Assembly (NCBI RefSeq): GCF_014652375.1
Contig: NZ_BMYR01000007.1
Coordinates: 124,001 to 188,000 of the forward strand
Length of the DNA: 64,000 nucleotides
Direction of reading: 5' to 3'
Source: Alishewanella tabrizica
Lineage (GTDB): Bacteria > Pseudomonadota > Gammaproteobacteria > Enterobacterales > Alteromonadaceae
Below, in pieces: positions 52,591 through 62,618 of this stretch. A model generated the notes under the pieces. The model was not told where the DNA came from. It did not search any database and saw only the letters and a program-made list of their open reading frames with translations. Positions within the stretch are counted from its first letter, which is position 1. Each line of letters starts with the position of its first letter. The translations under genes and the position numbers were made by a program.

Positions 52591-53933
52591 TAATTTGCTC
52601 GCTTAGGTTGAGGCGCTAATTGGCTTAAAAGTGTCAAACAATCGTCATATGGCACAACGTCTTTCATCCCTTGCTGTAAAAATTGGTTGATGCGCGGCAT
52701 CATATTGATCGCCAAATCTAATTGCGGATCGCTGCCCCTTACATAGGCACCAATGGCAATTAAATCTTTACTTTGCTGATAACTGGCATAGAGCTGTTTA
52801 ATACTTCTAGCCATCAGTTGATGCTCGTTACTGGTTACCGCTGGCATTACTCGGCTGATCGACTTCTCAATATCGACGGCAGGAAAGTGCCCAGCATCGG
52901 CCAGAGATCGTGATAACACGATATGCCCATCAAGTATGGCACGAGAAGCATCCGCAATCGGATCTTGTAAGTCATCCCCCTCTGACAACACCGTGTAAAA
53001 TGCAGTGATAGATCCTTGGTTGCCACTGCCGTTACCGGCACGTTCCACTAACGCCGGTAATTTGGCAAATACAGACGGTGGATAGCCCTTAGTTGCAGGC
53101 GGCTCACCTACGGCTAGCGCTATTTCACGTTGTGCTTGTGCATATCGAGTGATCGAATCAATTAATAGCAACACATCTAAACCTTGATCACGGAAATATT
53201 CGGCGACCTGTACCGCCGTCTCACACCCCTTTAACCGCATCAAAGGCGACACATCGGCGGGCGCAGCAATGACAACGGAGCGTTGCTTACCCTCTTCCCC
53301 CAAGATTTCATCAATAAATTCTTTGACCTCCCGACCGCGCTCCCCCACCAATCCTACCACAATCACATCTGCAGCCGTGCCGCGCGTCATCATGCCTAAT
53401 AACACACTTTTGCCCACACCCGATCCCGCAAATAATCCCATGCGCTGGCCTTTACCCACAGTGAGAATCGCATTAATGGATCGTACGCCAACATCAAGTG
53501 GTTGTTTAATTGGTCGACGATTCAGGGGATTAATAGGCTTCCCTTTGCCACTGGCAAACAGAGTCGCGCTTATCGGCCCTTTGTCATCTAAAGGTTTTCC
53601 CACCCCATCAATCACCCGACCCAATAACGCCATACTAAGCGGTACGCCTTTGTGCTGTAATAACGGTGTTACCCGCGCGCCAGGCACTACGCCATCAATA
53701 TCTTCTTGCGGCATCAAAAATACGCGATCTTGGGCAAAGCCAACCACTTCGGCCATAATATGGCCACGCGCACTGTCGACTAAACAGGCTTGGCCAATGG
53801 CGGCGCTGCAGCCCGTTGCTTCAAGCGTTAATCCCACCACGCGTACTAAACGCCCAGACACGGCAGGCCGACTGGTTTGAATGTACTGTTGTTGCTGTTG
53901 TACAAAGCGGAGAAGATCGACGTTTTCCAACAT
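52590..53933 (-). CDS. fliI: Flagellar export ATPase FliI
   Basis: Hexameric ATPase of the flagellar export apparatus, related to F1-beta. The 447-residue protein has Walker A GSGVGKSV (170-177), [18 protein letters not shown], Walker [20 protein letters not shown] and the family signature [16 protein letters not shown]. It follows fliH by 36 bases and overlaps fliJ by one. Confidence 0.97.
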   Translation of the reverse strand: MLENVDLLRFVQQQQQYIQTSRPAVSGRLVRVVGLTLEATGCSAAIGQACLVDSARGHIMAEVVGFAQDRVFLMPQEDIDGVVPGARVTPLLQHKGVPLSMALLGRVIDGVGKPLDDKGPISATLFASGKGKPINPLNRRPIKQPLDVGVRSINAILTVGKGQRMGLFAGSGVGKSVLLGMMTRGTAADVIVVGLVGERGREVKEFIDEILGEEGKQRSVVIAAPADVSPLMRLKGCETAVQVAEYFRDQGLDVLLLIDSITRYAQAQREIALAVGEPPATKGYPPSVFAKLPALVERAGNGSGNQGSITAFYTVLSEGDDLQDPIADASRAILDGHIVLSRSLADAGHFPAVDIEKSISRVMPAVTSNEHQLMARSIKQLYASYQQSKDLIAIGAYVRGSDPQLDLAINMMPRINQFLQQGMKDVVPYDDCLTLLSQLAPQPKRAN

Positions 53934-53969
53934 AAAATACCTGCAATGGGTAAACGCCGCAGATTGGCG

Positions 53970-54776
53970 TTAGTCTTCTGAGGAGTGATGCAGGAAATGT
54001 TCCAAGCTGCTTTCAAGTCGTTGTGTCAAGGTTCTGTCAACGCTGGATTTTTCAGATTCAACCACGCAGCCACCCTGCTCTAACAGGGGCTCAGCGCGTA
54101 ATTGCCATTGCCTTTCCTGTAAATCTGTCTCAGTGTAATGCTCGCGTATGATAGTCAGATCATCGGGATGTAATTTAATGATCACGTGTTCGGCTTTTAA
54201 CGGCAGTGCAGCTGTCGCTTGCTGTAAAGCGTGTAATACCACCTTGGGATTGGTTTTTACCTCAACTCCAATCACGGCTTTAGCCATGGCCAACGCTAGC
54301 TCGCTGAGCGCTTGCTCGACTTGTTCATTTAAGCCTTTTAATGGCTGTTGTAATTGCTCAATAAGCTGAGTGAGTTGTCCTAACTTATTCTCAATTTCTG
54401 GCTGGATCGCGGCTAAACCCTGTTTTTTACCCTCTGCAATACCTTGCGCTAATCCCGCTTCTTGCCCTTGCTCAAGCCCCTCTTTATAACCTTTACTAAA
54501 GCCTTCTTCTTTACCTTCGGCAAAGCCGTCATCATAGGCCGCTTGTTGCAGCTGCGCCATATCTTCGGCGGTAAGCGGTTTATACTCGGGCTCCTCGGCC
54601 ACTGAGCTAGACTCAACTAGCGTTTTTGGGGGTAACCGTAGATTTAATGCGTTAGTCTGACCAGGTTTTAAATCTGTTTCGGTAGATAAATCAAGCGTCT
54701 GCCAAGCTTCAAGCGCGTCAGATACGGCCTCATCAGGTGAAAAAGGTTTTTTATATCGAAACGGATCAGTATTCAT
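53970..54776 (-). CDS. fliH: Flagellar export regulator FliH
   Basis: Binds and regulates FliI. The 268-residue protein contains the GxxxG-type helix expected of FliH (EGFSKGYKEGLEQGQEAGLA, repeated Gly every four residues, near 95-120) and a C-terminal domain with LHPDDLTIIREHY and GGCVVESEKSSVDRTL. It starts 52 bases after fliG. Confidence 0.95.
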   Translation of the reverse strand: MNTDPFRYKKPFSPDEAVSDALEAWQTLDLSTETDLKPGQTNALNLRLPPKTLVESSSVAEEPEYKPLTAEDMAQLQQAAYDDGFAEGKEEGFSKGYKEGLEQGQEAGLAQGIAEGKKQGLAAIQPEIENKLGQLTQLIEQLQQPLKGLNEQVEQALSELALAMAKAVIGVEVKTNPKVVLHALQQATAALPLKAEHVIIKLHPDDLTIIREHYTETDLQERQWQLRAEPLLEQGGCVVESEKSSVDRTLTQRLESSLEHFLHHSSED

Positions 54777-54828
54777 ATTTTACCTGAAAACAGTTGAGCC
54801 CAATACACGGGCGCAGCCTACATTTGTG

Positions 54829-55860
54829 TTACACAAATTCTTCGCCACCACCGCCACCCAGCATGATTTCGCCCGCATCGGATAGGCGACGGGCAATGGA
54901 TAAAATTTCTTTTTGTGCCGCTTCTACTTCGCTGATCCGCACAGGCCCCATAGCTTCTAAATCATCTTGCAACAATTCGGCTGCCCGCTTAGACATATTT
55001 TTCAGGATCTTTTCTTTTAAGTTTTCGTCAGTCCCTTTTAGCGCTTTCATCAAGGCGTCTTGCTGAACTTCACGCAATATGGTTTGAATTCCCCGATCAT
55101 CCACATCAATAAGGTTTTCGAATACAAACATCAAATCTTGGATTTGCTGCGCCATCTCTTCGTCATGCTCGCGGATAGAATCCATTAACTGACCTTCTAA
55201 GTTGGTATCCAGATAGTTAAGAATATCCGCAGCCGCCTTTAAGCCGCCCATTTTTGCTGTTTGTGCGCCCGCTTGCCCAGCAAACTGTTTCTCCATAATT
55301 TCGTTTAGCTCTTGCAATGCTGCCGGTTGTACTTCCTCTAAATTGGCAATTCGCATAGTTAAATCTAAGCGAACTTTTTCAGAGAATTGCGACAAGATTT
55401 CGGCAGATTGCTCTGGCTCTAAATACGACAATACAATAGTTTGAATTTGCGGGTGTTCATTACGAATGATATTGGCAACTTGCTTGGAATCCATCCATTT
55501 TAAGGAATCAAGACCGCGAGCACCGCCGCCCAAGACAATTTGATCTATTAAGTTAGCGGCTTTCTCTTCACCCAGCGCCGCCGTCAATGCGCGTTTGATA
55601 AATTCTTCGCTTTGGAAACCTATAGTACTAAAGTTCTGAATTTGTTCAATAAAACGCCTATGCACCGCAGCAATTTTTGCTTGATTTAAATCGGTAGTTT
55701 GTGCCATTGCCATGCCTACACGCTGCACTTGCTTTGGCTCTAAGTGTTTTAGAATTTGGGCAGCATCTTCCTCTGATAAGCTCAGCAACAAGATGGCCGC
55801 TTTTTCTACGCCATCGAGTTTACTAATATCGAAGGCTTTAACCTCTTTTTTCTCACTCAT
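54829..55860 (-). CDS. fliG: Flagellar motor switch protein FliG
   Basis: Torque-generating C-ring component, 343 residues. It has GVEKAAILLLSLSEEDAAQI at the N-terminus, the E135-H-P-Q138 motif in IIRNEHPQIQ, and the charged torque helix region near the C-terminus (MSKRAAELLQDDLEAMGPVR). It overlaps the end of fliF by eight bases. Confidence 0.97.
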   Translation of the reverse strand: MSEKKEVKAFDISKLDGVEKAAILLLSLSEEDAAQILKHLEPKQVQRVGMAMAQTTDLNQAKIAAVHRRFIEQIQNFSTIGFQSEEFIKRALTAALGEEKAANLIDQIVLGGGARGLDSLKWMDSKQVANIIRNEHPQIQTIVLSYLEPEQSAEILSQFSEKVRLDLTMRIANLEEVQPAALQELNEIMEKQFAGQAGAQTAKMGGLKAAADILNYLDTNLEGQLMDSIREHDEEMAQQIQDLMFVFENLIDVDDRGIQTILREVQQDALMKALKGTDENLKEKILKNMSKRAAELLQDDLEAMGPVRISEVEAAQKEILSIARRLSDAGEIMLGGGGGEEFV

Positions 55861-57556
55861 CTTCTGCTAACCAATTTTTTACCACCAGAGAGGACAATTC
55901 CGGTTCGTTCGCCACAAGCGCACGCACCGCTCTTAGTAAATCTTCATCACCATGTAAATCCGGTAACATCAAGGTGCCATCCGGGGCAAAACCAACCGAT
56001 TTCTCGTCAAATTGATTTGCGCCTAAATCATCATCATCACCTAAATCTAAACCTTGCGTTAACGCGTTTTCATTATAAGCATCGGCAGTTTCGGCTGGAT
56101 TCATGAGTTTCTTCAACATGGGGCGTACTATGCCCCACAGTAATACGATGATCACTAAGCCGCCCATCACCAACTTTAACGCTTGTAAGAACCATTCTTG
56201 TTGATAAATGGGCACTTCAGCAACAACGTCTAGCTGTTCGCGTACAAAAGGAACAGAGATCACTTCAATAGTATCGCCCCGTTGTACGTCAAAGCCAACC
56301 CCGCCTTGCAATAAGCGACGAATATTTTCTAATTCAGCTTGAGCTCTTGGTGTCGGCACTGCTACGCCATCGTCACCCGGTGTTCCCGGTTGGTAGTCTA
56401 CTGCCACCGATACACTTAAGCGCCTAATCACCCCACTTTGCTGCGTGGTATGGCTGATGGTAGTATCTAATTCAAAGTTGCGGGTCGATTCACGGGAATT
56501 ACGGCCAGGAATTACCGCCTGCGAATTAGCGCCTGTAGCTTGCTCAGGAATAGCTGAAGGCATTGGTGGCTGATTAGATAATGCGCCTGGAATACCGCTA
56601 CTGCTGCCTCCTACGCTATTTTCTTCAATCACCATTTCGCTACGAATAGCGGGAAGATCAGGATTAAAACGCTTTTGTGTTTGTTCAACTGCGGTAAAAT
56701 CCATTACTAAATCAACTTGGGCAGTGTAATTGCCCATACCCAATACCGGCATTAAAATAGAGTCAACTTTCTGACGATATTCATCTTCGCGGCTGCGCTG
56801 AATTTCCAATTCGCGACGATTACGCGCCGAAGCACCATCTTGCGAACCACTGTTTAATAAGCGACCATTTTGATCGGTAACCGTCACCCGCCCAGGCGCC
56901 AAACCTTGTACTGCTGAGGCAACTAAATCAACAATAGCATCCACTTCGCTGTCTCGAATTACTCGGCCACCACGCGCAGTGACCAGCACGGTGGCAGAAG
57001 GGAGTGCTTGCTGACGAGCAAACACATTTTCTTTTGGAATAGCTAATAATACGCGCGCTCTGGCGATACTTTGCAGCTCTTCAATAGTTCTGGACAATTG
57101 CTGCTCACGGCTATGTTTTAAGCGTTCCATTTCTAGCCGCTGGCTAACACCAAATCCACTGTCTTGTAATAAAAATTCGGTACCTTGCGACGGTTCTTGA
57201 TTAAGCCCTGCCCGCGATAAACTTAAACGGACATCTTGCACGGTGTTTTCTGGAACCAGAATAACGTTGCCTTCCAGCTTATATTTTATTTTTTGCGCAT
57301 CTAAATGATCCAGCGTTTGAATCAACTCTTGTGTGTTGTAAGTGCCCAATGGGCGCATTTCCGGCGTTTTAGCCCAAAAAATAATCAGAATTACAATCGC
57401 GACACAGATGGTCAGTGCGACCACTAGGGTAATTTGCCGGATCAGATCGCCTCCCCCCCCAAAGGAATTTAATAAGCCACTCTTAGGTTCAGGGGTTGTT
57501 TCGTTATTGAAATCGGTGTTGGTTAACGCCAACTCGGTTGATTGATTCTCTGCCAC
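55853..57556 (-). CDS. fliF: Flagellar MS-ring protein FliF
   Basis: Forms the MS ring, 567 residues. Two transmembrane helices (about 36-58 and 457-477) enclose the periplasmic ring-building domains, with GTEFLLQDSGFGVSQRLEME and ARVLLAIPKENVFARQQALP. The C-terminal cytoplasmic tail (LVANEPELSSLVVKNWLAED) is the FliG-binding end. It starts 32 bases after fliE. Confidence 0.97.
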   Translation of the reverse strand: MAENQSTELALTNTDFNNETTPEPKSGLLNSFGGGGDLIRQITLVVALTICVAIVILIIFWAKTPEMRPLGTYNTQELIQTLDHLDAQKIKYKLEGNVILVPENTVQDVRLSLSRAGLNQEPSQGTEFLLQDSGFGVSQRLEMERLKHSREQQLSRTIEELQSIARARVLLAIPKENVFARQQALPSATVLVTARGGRVIRDSEVDAIVDLVASAVQGLAPGRVTVTDQNGRLLNSGSQDGASARNRRELEIQRSREDEYRQKVDSILMPVLGMGNYTAQVDLVMDFTAVEQTQKRFNPDLPAIRSEMVIEENSVGGSSSGIPGALSNQPPMPSAIPEQATGANSQAVIPGRNSRESTRNFELDTTISHTTQQSGVIRRLSVSVAVDYQPGTPGDDGVAVPTPRAQAELENIRRLLQGGVGFDVQRGDTIEVISVPFVREQLDVVAEVPIYQQEWFLQALKLVMGGLVIIVLLWGIVRPMLKKLMNPAETADAYNENALTQGLDLGDDDDLGANQFDEKSVGFAPDGTLMLPDLHGDEDLLRAVRALVANEPELSSLVVKNWLAEDE

Positions 57557-57588
57557 CTTACTTCTCCTGGATTCGCTGCGATACGCGA

Positions 57589-57927
57589 TTAAACTGGCAT
57601 CGACATAATTTCTTTATAAGCTTCAACCACTTTGTTGCGAACCTGCACGGTGGCTTCAAATGCTAAAGAGGATTTTTGAGCGGCGATCATGGCTTCTGCC
57701 AGTGACACACGTGGATCACCCATTTCTACAGCCGTTGCCATTACCCGCGTTTGCTGTTGTAAGGCATTTACGCTACCAAGGGCATCTTTAAACAAGGTAG
57801 AAAAGTCAGATTGGCTACCATTTACCGGCTTAACCGCCATACTGGGATCAGCTTCGATAGGTAACGCTCGCGCCTGACCTGCCATCGCCTGCATTTGGGC
57901 ATATAACGCCTGACCTTTAATTTCCAT
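57589..57927 (-). CDS. fliE: Flagellar hook-basal body protein FliE
   Basis: Rod/MS-ring junction protein of 112 residues. The C-terminal part SLAEAMIAAQKSSLAFEATVQ and QVRNKVVEAYKEIMSMPV is diagnostic. The frame stays open to 58002, but the ATG at 57927 has an AGGGTG ribosome site and leaves the sigma-54 promoter upstream. Confidence 0.95.
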   Translation of the reverse strand: MEIKGQALYAQMQAMAGQARALPIEADPSMAVKPVNGSQSDFSTLFKDALGSVNALQQQTRVMATAVEMGDPRVSLAEAMIAAQKSSLAFEATVQVRNKVVEAYKEIMSMPV

Positions 57928-57975
57928 AATGCACCCTGTCAAAAAATTGCTATCACCTACACTATCCCTGATTAA

Positions 57976-57991
57976 GCAGAAGTTATGCCAA
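57976..57991 (-). promoter_or_regulatory. Sigma-54 promoter of the fliE operon
   Basis: On the minus strand TTGGCATAACTTCTGC carries GG and GC separated by ten bases. It lies 48 bases before the fliE ATG. In Vibrio the fliE operon is driven by sigma-54 with FlrC, encoded just upstream here. Confidence 0.82.
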
Positions 57992-58105
57992 CTCCTAACC
58001 AATAGTGGTAATTAGTATTAATCAATTTAAAAACAGCAGGTTAACCTACCACTTCTGTGATAGGTATTAGGTTAAGCAGCTAGCAGGCTTATGGAGAGCA
58101 CTGGG

Positions 58106-59620
58106 CTATACGGGGACTTCAATCCCTGATTCACGCATCCGAGCTAATTTGTAGCGTAGGGTACGATCACTGATCCCGAGCTTTTGCGCGACATCTTTAC
58201 GCTTAAAAGCACAGGCGTGTAAGGTGGCTAAAATTAACTTGTGCTCTTGTTCATGGATCTCTGTTTTAAAATCGCTGGCCGAGCTAATGGCAGAACTAGC
58301 AGCGGAGCTAGGAGTAGAGCTAGTAGCTACGAATGCCGCGGCAGCAGAAGCAGGCATTTCGGATGGTGCATAGCAAACCGGTGGTGCAAGCTCTGTAATG
58401 GAGACATAACCCGCTCCCCCTGCGTCTTGAGACGGCGCTTGCACAGTGTCATCTGTAGAACGGCTAAACTGTGGATTATCGCGACGTGGGGCGGATTCAA
58501 CTAAAATATCAGCTGCATCAATCACTAAACCTTGCTGTAAGATCAACGCACGCTGCACCACATTGTCTAATTCACGTACATTTCCGGGCCAAGTATGTGC
58601 TGTTAAAACTGCCGCTGCCGCGTCACTTAAACGGACAATCGGCCGTTGCTGTAACTGACAATGCCGCTGTAACAAATGTAACGCCAGCGGCACGATATCG
58701 GCTGCTCGGTCTTTTAAGGCTGGCCAACATAACGGAAAGACGTTGAGACGATAATATAAATCTTCTCGAAAATGTCCTTCAGCAACGGCTTGTCGTAAAT
58801 CGCGATTACTCGTGGCTAAGATGCGTACATCTAAACGTAGGGTTTTGCGGCTGCCCAACCGCTCCACTTCACGCTCTTGCAGCACGCGTAGGATTTTCAC
58901 CTGTAAATTAAGCGGCATTTCCGTGATTTCGTCTAACAATAAGGTGCCACCTTGCGCTTGCTCAAACTTGCCAGGACAGGCGGAAATTGCCCCAGTAAAA
59001 GCGCCTTTTTCATAGCCAAATAAGGTAGATTCAAGCATATTCTCAGGAATGGCCGCGCAGTTAATAGCAACAAAAGGTGCGCTTGCCCGTGCAGACTGTT
59101 GATGAATATAGCGTGCAAGCACCTCTTTGCCGGAGCCACTGGGGCCCAAAATCATCACACTTGCCGCAGACTGTGCCACTCGCGCGGCAAGTTGCAGCAA
59201 CGCCTTACTCTCTGGCGCTGCCGCTATGGGTTCAGTTACAGAAGTGGGTTCAGGTATCACATAGCGCGCCACTGAACTGACTAACACCTCTGGCGAAAAG
59301 GGCTTCGCCAAATAATCAATTGCCCCGAGCCGAATTGCTTCGACCGCGTCTTGCACATTCGCATAGGCCGTCATCATTAATACAGGGATCTTGCTGTAAT
59401 GCTCACGCAAAGTTCTCAGTAACGTCAACCCCGAAACTGAGCCCATTTGCACATCGCTAATCACTAATTGCACAACATGCTTTTTTAAATGCAATAAGGC
59501 GTCTTCAGCACTGGCCGCCGCCACCACGTGATAACCCGCAAGCATCAACGTATCAGCCAAGGCTTCACGTAAACCTGCGTCATCTTCCACGACCATAATA
59601 CGGATATCAGACATGCTCAT
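58106..59620 (-). CDS. flrC: Sigma-54-dependent flagellar response regulator FlrC
   Basis: Activates middle flagellar genes. The 504-residue protein has a receiver domain with phospho-acceptor D56 (LVISDVQMG), a sigma-54 AAA+ domain with Walker A GPSGSGKE (159-166) and GAFTGA (206-211), a low-complexity Ala/Ser-rich linker, and a C-terminal Fis-type helix-turn-helix (KRKDVAQKLGISDRTLRYKL). Its ATG overlaps the flrB stop (ATGA), so sensor and regulator are translated together. Confidence 0.95.
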   Translation of the reverse strand: MSMSDIRIMVVEDDAGLREALADTLMLAGYHVVAAASAEDALLHLKKHVVQLVISDVQMGSVSGLTLLRTLREHYSKIPVLMMTAYANVQDAVEAIRLGAIDYLAKPFSPEVLVSSVARYVIPEPTSVTEPIAAAPESKALLQLAARVAQSAASVMILGPSGSGKEVLARYIHQQSARASAPFVAINCAAIPENMLESTLFGYEKGAFTGAISACPGKFEQAQGGTLLLDEITEMPLNLQVKILRVLQEREVERLGSRKTLRLDVRILATSNRDLRQAVAEGHFREDLYYRLNVFPLCWPALKDRAADIVPLALHLLQRHCQLQQRPIVRLSDAAAAVLTAHTWPGNVRELDNVVQRALILQQGLVIDAADILVESAPRRDNPQFSRSTDDTVQAPSQDAGGAGYVSITELAPPVCYAPSEMPASAAAAFVATSSTPSSAASSAISSASDFKTEIHEQEHKLILATLHACAFKRKDVAQKLGISDRTLRYKLARMRESGIEVPV

Positions 59621-60852
59621 ACTCCCCTAACCTTGCCTGCGTGTTGGTCCTGAGTGCAAGTCAAAGCCTCTTGTTTTGTACCATGCGGCACATCTGGTAA
59701 GGCATACACTGGCAATACCAGTTCAAAACACGCACCCGCTAACGCGTTCGCGAATTGTGGATCTTCCGTATAATTGGCCTGATTTACATAACGTATTTGC
59801 CCTTGATGGCTATGAAACACAGCCTGGACCACCGCCAAGCCTAACCCCGTGCCACCGGCCTTACGACTAAAAAAAGGCTCAAAAATATGTGCTTGAATAT
59901 CTGCTGCTATGCCAGGTCCGTTGTCACTAAATCTTAATAGCAGTTGATTATTGTTGGTGTGGCCTTGCTCAAGATGGATGCAGGCGTGGTGTCCAACCGC
60001 TTGTAAACTGTTTTGCAATAAATTAAGCAAAGCTTCGACCAGACTATTTTTATTCCCTAATAGCTGCAGCTGTGGCGTATGCAGCGTAATGGTTAAGCTC
60101 GCCTGATGCTGCAGCAATAGCGCTTCACTTCGACTTACCCATTCATCACATAAGGCTTGCAAGCTAAGGACGTCGACTGCTTGCGCCGTTCCCGAGCGAG
60201 CAAATAACAGCATATCGTTTACCTGTTGCTCAAGATCGTTAAGCCTAGCAATAAGTTTCTGCTGAAAGCTCGCGCGAGCGTCTGTTGTAAGCTTGGGGCT
60301 GTTGAGATTTTCAGCATACAGTAACGCTGAAGATAACGGCGTGCGGATCTGATGCGCTAACGTTGCCATCATTTTACCCAAGGTGGATAAACGTTGAAGA
60401 TGACTGATGCGGTGTTGTAATTCTCGTGTCTCAGTTAAATCGGTCAGCACAATAACTTGCCCTGCCTGAGATAATTGCCCCGCCTGAGGTGATAATGCGC
60501 TAATGGCAATTTTAAGACGTCGGCCATCTGCCAACGACACTTCTAACCCATCATCACTGCGTGGTCTAAAACAGCGCGTGATCACCGCTAACCAGCGCTG
60601 GCCTAGCAAGGGCTCACCTAACATGGTGATCGCAACTTGGTTCGCCTCAACCACCACACCTTTACTATCAAGTAAAATAACCCCCGATGGTAAACAATGT
60701 AAAATATGGTGTAGACGTGAAGCGTCCGAGTTATTGCTTGCCAGATCACGCAGCGCAGCAGAAGACGAAACCAACGGCGCTGTGTTCGTTAGCGGTAAAG
60801 ACCGATGATAAGAGGTCTGCTCGCTCAAAAGGGGGGCGACGGCAACCGTCAT
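59617..60852 (-). CDS. flrB: Flagellar sensor histidine kinase FlrB
   Basis: Phosphorylates FlrC. The 411-residue protein has no transmembrane segment. A PAS-like domain (about 45-140, GVILLDSKGVVVEANQVA) is followed by the dimerisation domain with H167 (ATLAHQIRTPLSSAL) and the ATPase domain with N box LLNLLQNSLQAV, G1 DNGPGIA, F box IFEPFFS and G2 GGTGLGLAVV. A poorly structured N-terminal 40 residues precedes the PAS. It is separated from flrA by the opposite-strand glycosyltransferase gene. Confidence 0.95.
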   Translation of the reverse strand: MTVAVAPLLSEQTSYHRSLPLTNTAPLVSSSAALRDLASNNSDASRLHHILHCLPSGVILLDSKGVVVEANQVAITMLGEPLLGQRWLAVITRCFRPRSDDGLEVSLADGRRLKIAISALSPQAGQLSQAGQVIVLTDLTETRELQHRISHLQRLSTLGKMMATLAHQIRTPLSSALLYAENLNSPKLTTDARASFQQKLIARLNDLEQQVNDMLLFARSGTAQAVDVLSLQALCDEWVSRSEALLLQHQASLTITLHTPQLQLLGNKNSLVEALLNLLQNSLQAVGHHACIHLEQGHTNNNQLLLRFSDNGPGIAADIQAHIFEPFFSRKAGGTGLGLAVVQAVFHSHQGQIRYVNQANYTEDPQFANALAGACFELVLPVYALPDVPHGTKQEALTCTQDQHAGKVRGV

Positions 60853-60865
60853 CAGCTTGCTCCTA

Positions 60866-60896
60866 CATAACCTAACAGATAATAAGCTAGGTTATG
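60866..60896. other. Inverted repeat in the flrB leader
   Basis: CATAACCTA (60866-60874) and TAGGTTATG (60888-60896) are perfectly complementary over nine bases with a 13-base loop. It lies between the sigma-54 promoter and the flrB ATG, so it would be in the 5' end of the mRNA or near the transcription start. No T-run follows. Confidence 0.5.
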
Positions 60897-60911
60897 CAGA
60901 GAGCATGCCAG
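60896..60911 (-). promoter_or_regulatory. Sigma-54 promoter of flrBC
   Basis: On the minus strand CTGGCATGCTCTCTGC has GG and GC separated by ten bases, with the -24 element TGGCAT well conserved. It lies 43 bases before the flrB ATG. FlrA activates flrBC through sigma-54 in Vibrio, and the site here supports the same cascade. Confidence 0.82.
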
Positions 60912-61036
60912 TGTTAAACGATTAATTTACAACATTTTTTTCAGTCAAAAAAATGACTCTTGTATTTTTTGTATGCTTGTTTTTTATATCTTAATACTGC
61001 TATTGTTAATTTTTTATCAAATCAATAAAGACTAAA

Positions 61037-62605
61037 ATGACACTTGATAATGTTACTAATCAGCTCAAAGCGTTTTTTATTCCAGCAACTAATCCGCTTT
61101 ACGACACAAGAGGACGTGATATTAGTGAGCTTGGTAAAACATGGATAACCTTATTTAAGCAAACTATAAGCACCGATGAATTGGTTTCCAGTATTATTAG
61201 TCAATTCAGAGATTATGGTCCTTATGCATTACTCTACGCATATTCTTTATTGCTAAAAGCCGGAACACAATCCATCAATATTTCAGAGTTATATGACGAT
61301 ATTTTAGGTATGCGATTGTCTGCAAATGAAAAGTTTTTCATCTACTATCAGCTTAAATCTATCAACTTTCAGGGAATCAACAGCACAGCCTCGGGAAAAA
61401 GCATTACGCTATACCAGCAAATCATTACTGAGTTTAACAACCAACTTAAAGCAAAAATTAACTACATACCTGCAACTGAACGAAATGAAGATGTAATTGT
61501 GGTGTTCACTGCTCAGTTTCTTGGCCTAAATCATGCTCCAACTAAAACAGCGTTAGACCGGATAAGAGTCTTAAAAAGTATTGCTAGCAAAGAAGTTATT
61601 TTGATTAACACCTGCGATTTATTACCAAAAGCAGGCGCTTTACCTTGGTTTGACATGGCGTTAGCAAATAGAGCTGATATTGAACAGCAAACAATGGAAT
61701 ATCAAGGAGCCAAATTTAAGTATGCGCAATGCTCTGATACAATGCCTAATGTACATGAAATGACAATGCTTATTGATGTAATTAATACCCTAAAACCTAG
61801 CTTTACTATTAGTATTGGCGAAAATTTGTTGGCTGATATCAGCAGTCAAATTGTTCCTAATGCGGTTATATCAACAGTATTTAGTAGCTTGTCATACTCC
61901 CCAAGTCAATTTAGAGTTATTGGACGCAAAGTATCTGAATTAGAGAAAAATAACTTGAGCAAATATGGTTTATCTGCTGATAGTGTAATAGAAAGCACTT
62001 TTACATTTGATTTTAAACCACAAAAAAACATTTTTAGCAGATCATCCCTTAGATTACCTGAGAATAAGCTCTTGATAACCTTGATTGGCGGTAGATTAAC
62101 AACTGAATTCTCAGAGAGTTTTTTACAAGAGTTATTACCGCTATGTGATCAAGGGATCCATTTTGTTACCGTTGGATATTTTGATACTTATACCCAACTT
62201 TGTGACAAATACCCTCGTTTTCAACAAAACTCAAGTCATTTGGGCTTCCAAGACGACGTTCTAGCCGTCCTCGAAACATGCGACCTATTCCTTAACCCGC
62301 CAAGAGCGGGAGGAGGAAGTTCCGCAGCTGAAGCCTTATTCAAAGGGAAACCGGTTATCACTCTTAATATGGGTGATGTTGCAACAACAGCTGGACAGGC
62401 ATTTATAGTTAATAATATGCATGAATTGCGCGAAAAAATTATTAAATATAAAAACGATAAAAATTTTTATCTGGAGCAATCACAAATAGCCAAGGATAGA
62501 GCTAAAGTGCTTATGAACAGTGACATGGCATTTTCCGATGTTTTACAACAAATAAACCTACATCATTTTTTTGATTACCCATGGCAGCTATACAAGCAGA
62601 TGTAA
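61037..62605 (+). CDS. GT-B-fold glycosyltransferase inserted between flrA and flrB
   Basis: A 522-residue cytosolic protein. The C-terminal third looks like the donor-nucleotide half of a GT-B glycosyltransferase: LLITLIGGRLTTEFSESFL, then SHLGFQDDVLAVLETCDLFL, and the loop NPPRAGGGSSAAEALFKG (420-437) with E432 in the usual position, followed by KPVITLNMGD. The N-terminal half is not assignable by eye. Base composition is clearly more AT-rich than all neighbours, with many A/T-ending codons, suggesting acquisition. It faces against the flagellar genes and shares a terminator with flrA. Flagellin or surface-glycan modification is an inference from location. Confidence 0.8.
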   Translation: MTLDNVTNQLKAFFIPATNPLYDTRGRDISELGKTWITLFKQTISTDELVSSIISQFRDYGPYALLYAYSLLLKAGTQSINISELYDDILGMRLSANEKFFIYYQLKSINFQGINSTASGKSITLYQQIITEFNNQLKAKINYIPATERNEDVIVVFTAQFLGLNHAPTKTALDRIRVLKSIASKEVILINTCDLLPKAGALPWFDMALANRADIEQQTMEYQGAKFKYAQCSDTMPNVHEMTMLIDVINTLKPSFTISIGENLLADISSQIVPNAVISTVFSSLSYSPSQFRVIGRKVSELEKNNLSKYGLSADSVIESTFTFDFKPQKNIFSRSSLRLPENKLLITLIGGRLTTEFSESFLQELLPLCDQGIHFVTVGYFDTYTQLCDKYPRFQQNSSHLGFQDDVLAVLETCDLFLNPPRAGGGSSAAEALFKGKPVITLNMGDVATTAGQAFIVNNMHELREKIIKYKNDKNFYLEQSQIAKDRAKVLMNSDMAFSDVLQQINLHHFFDYPWQLYKQM

Positions 62606-62618
62606 CAAAATAACCAGC

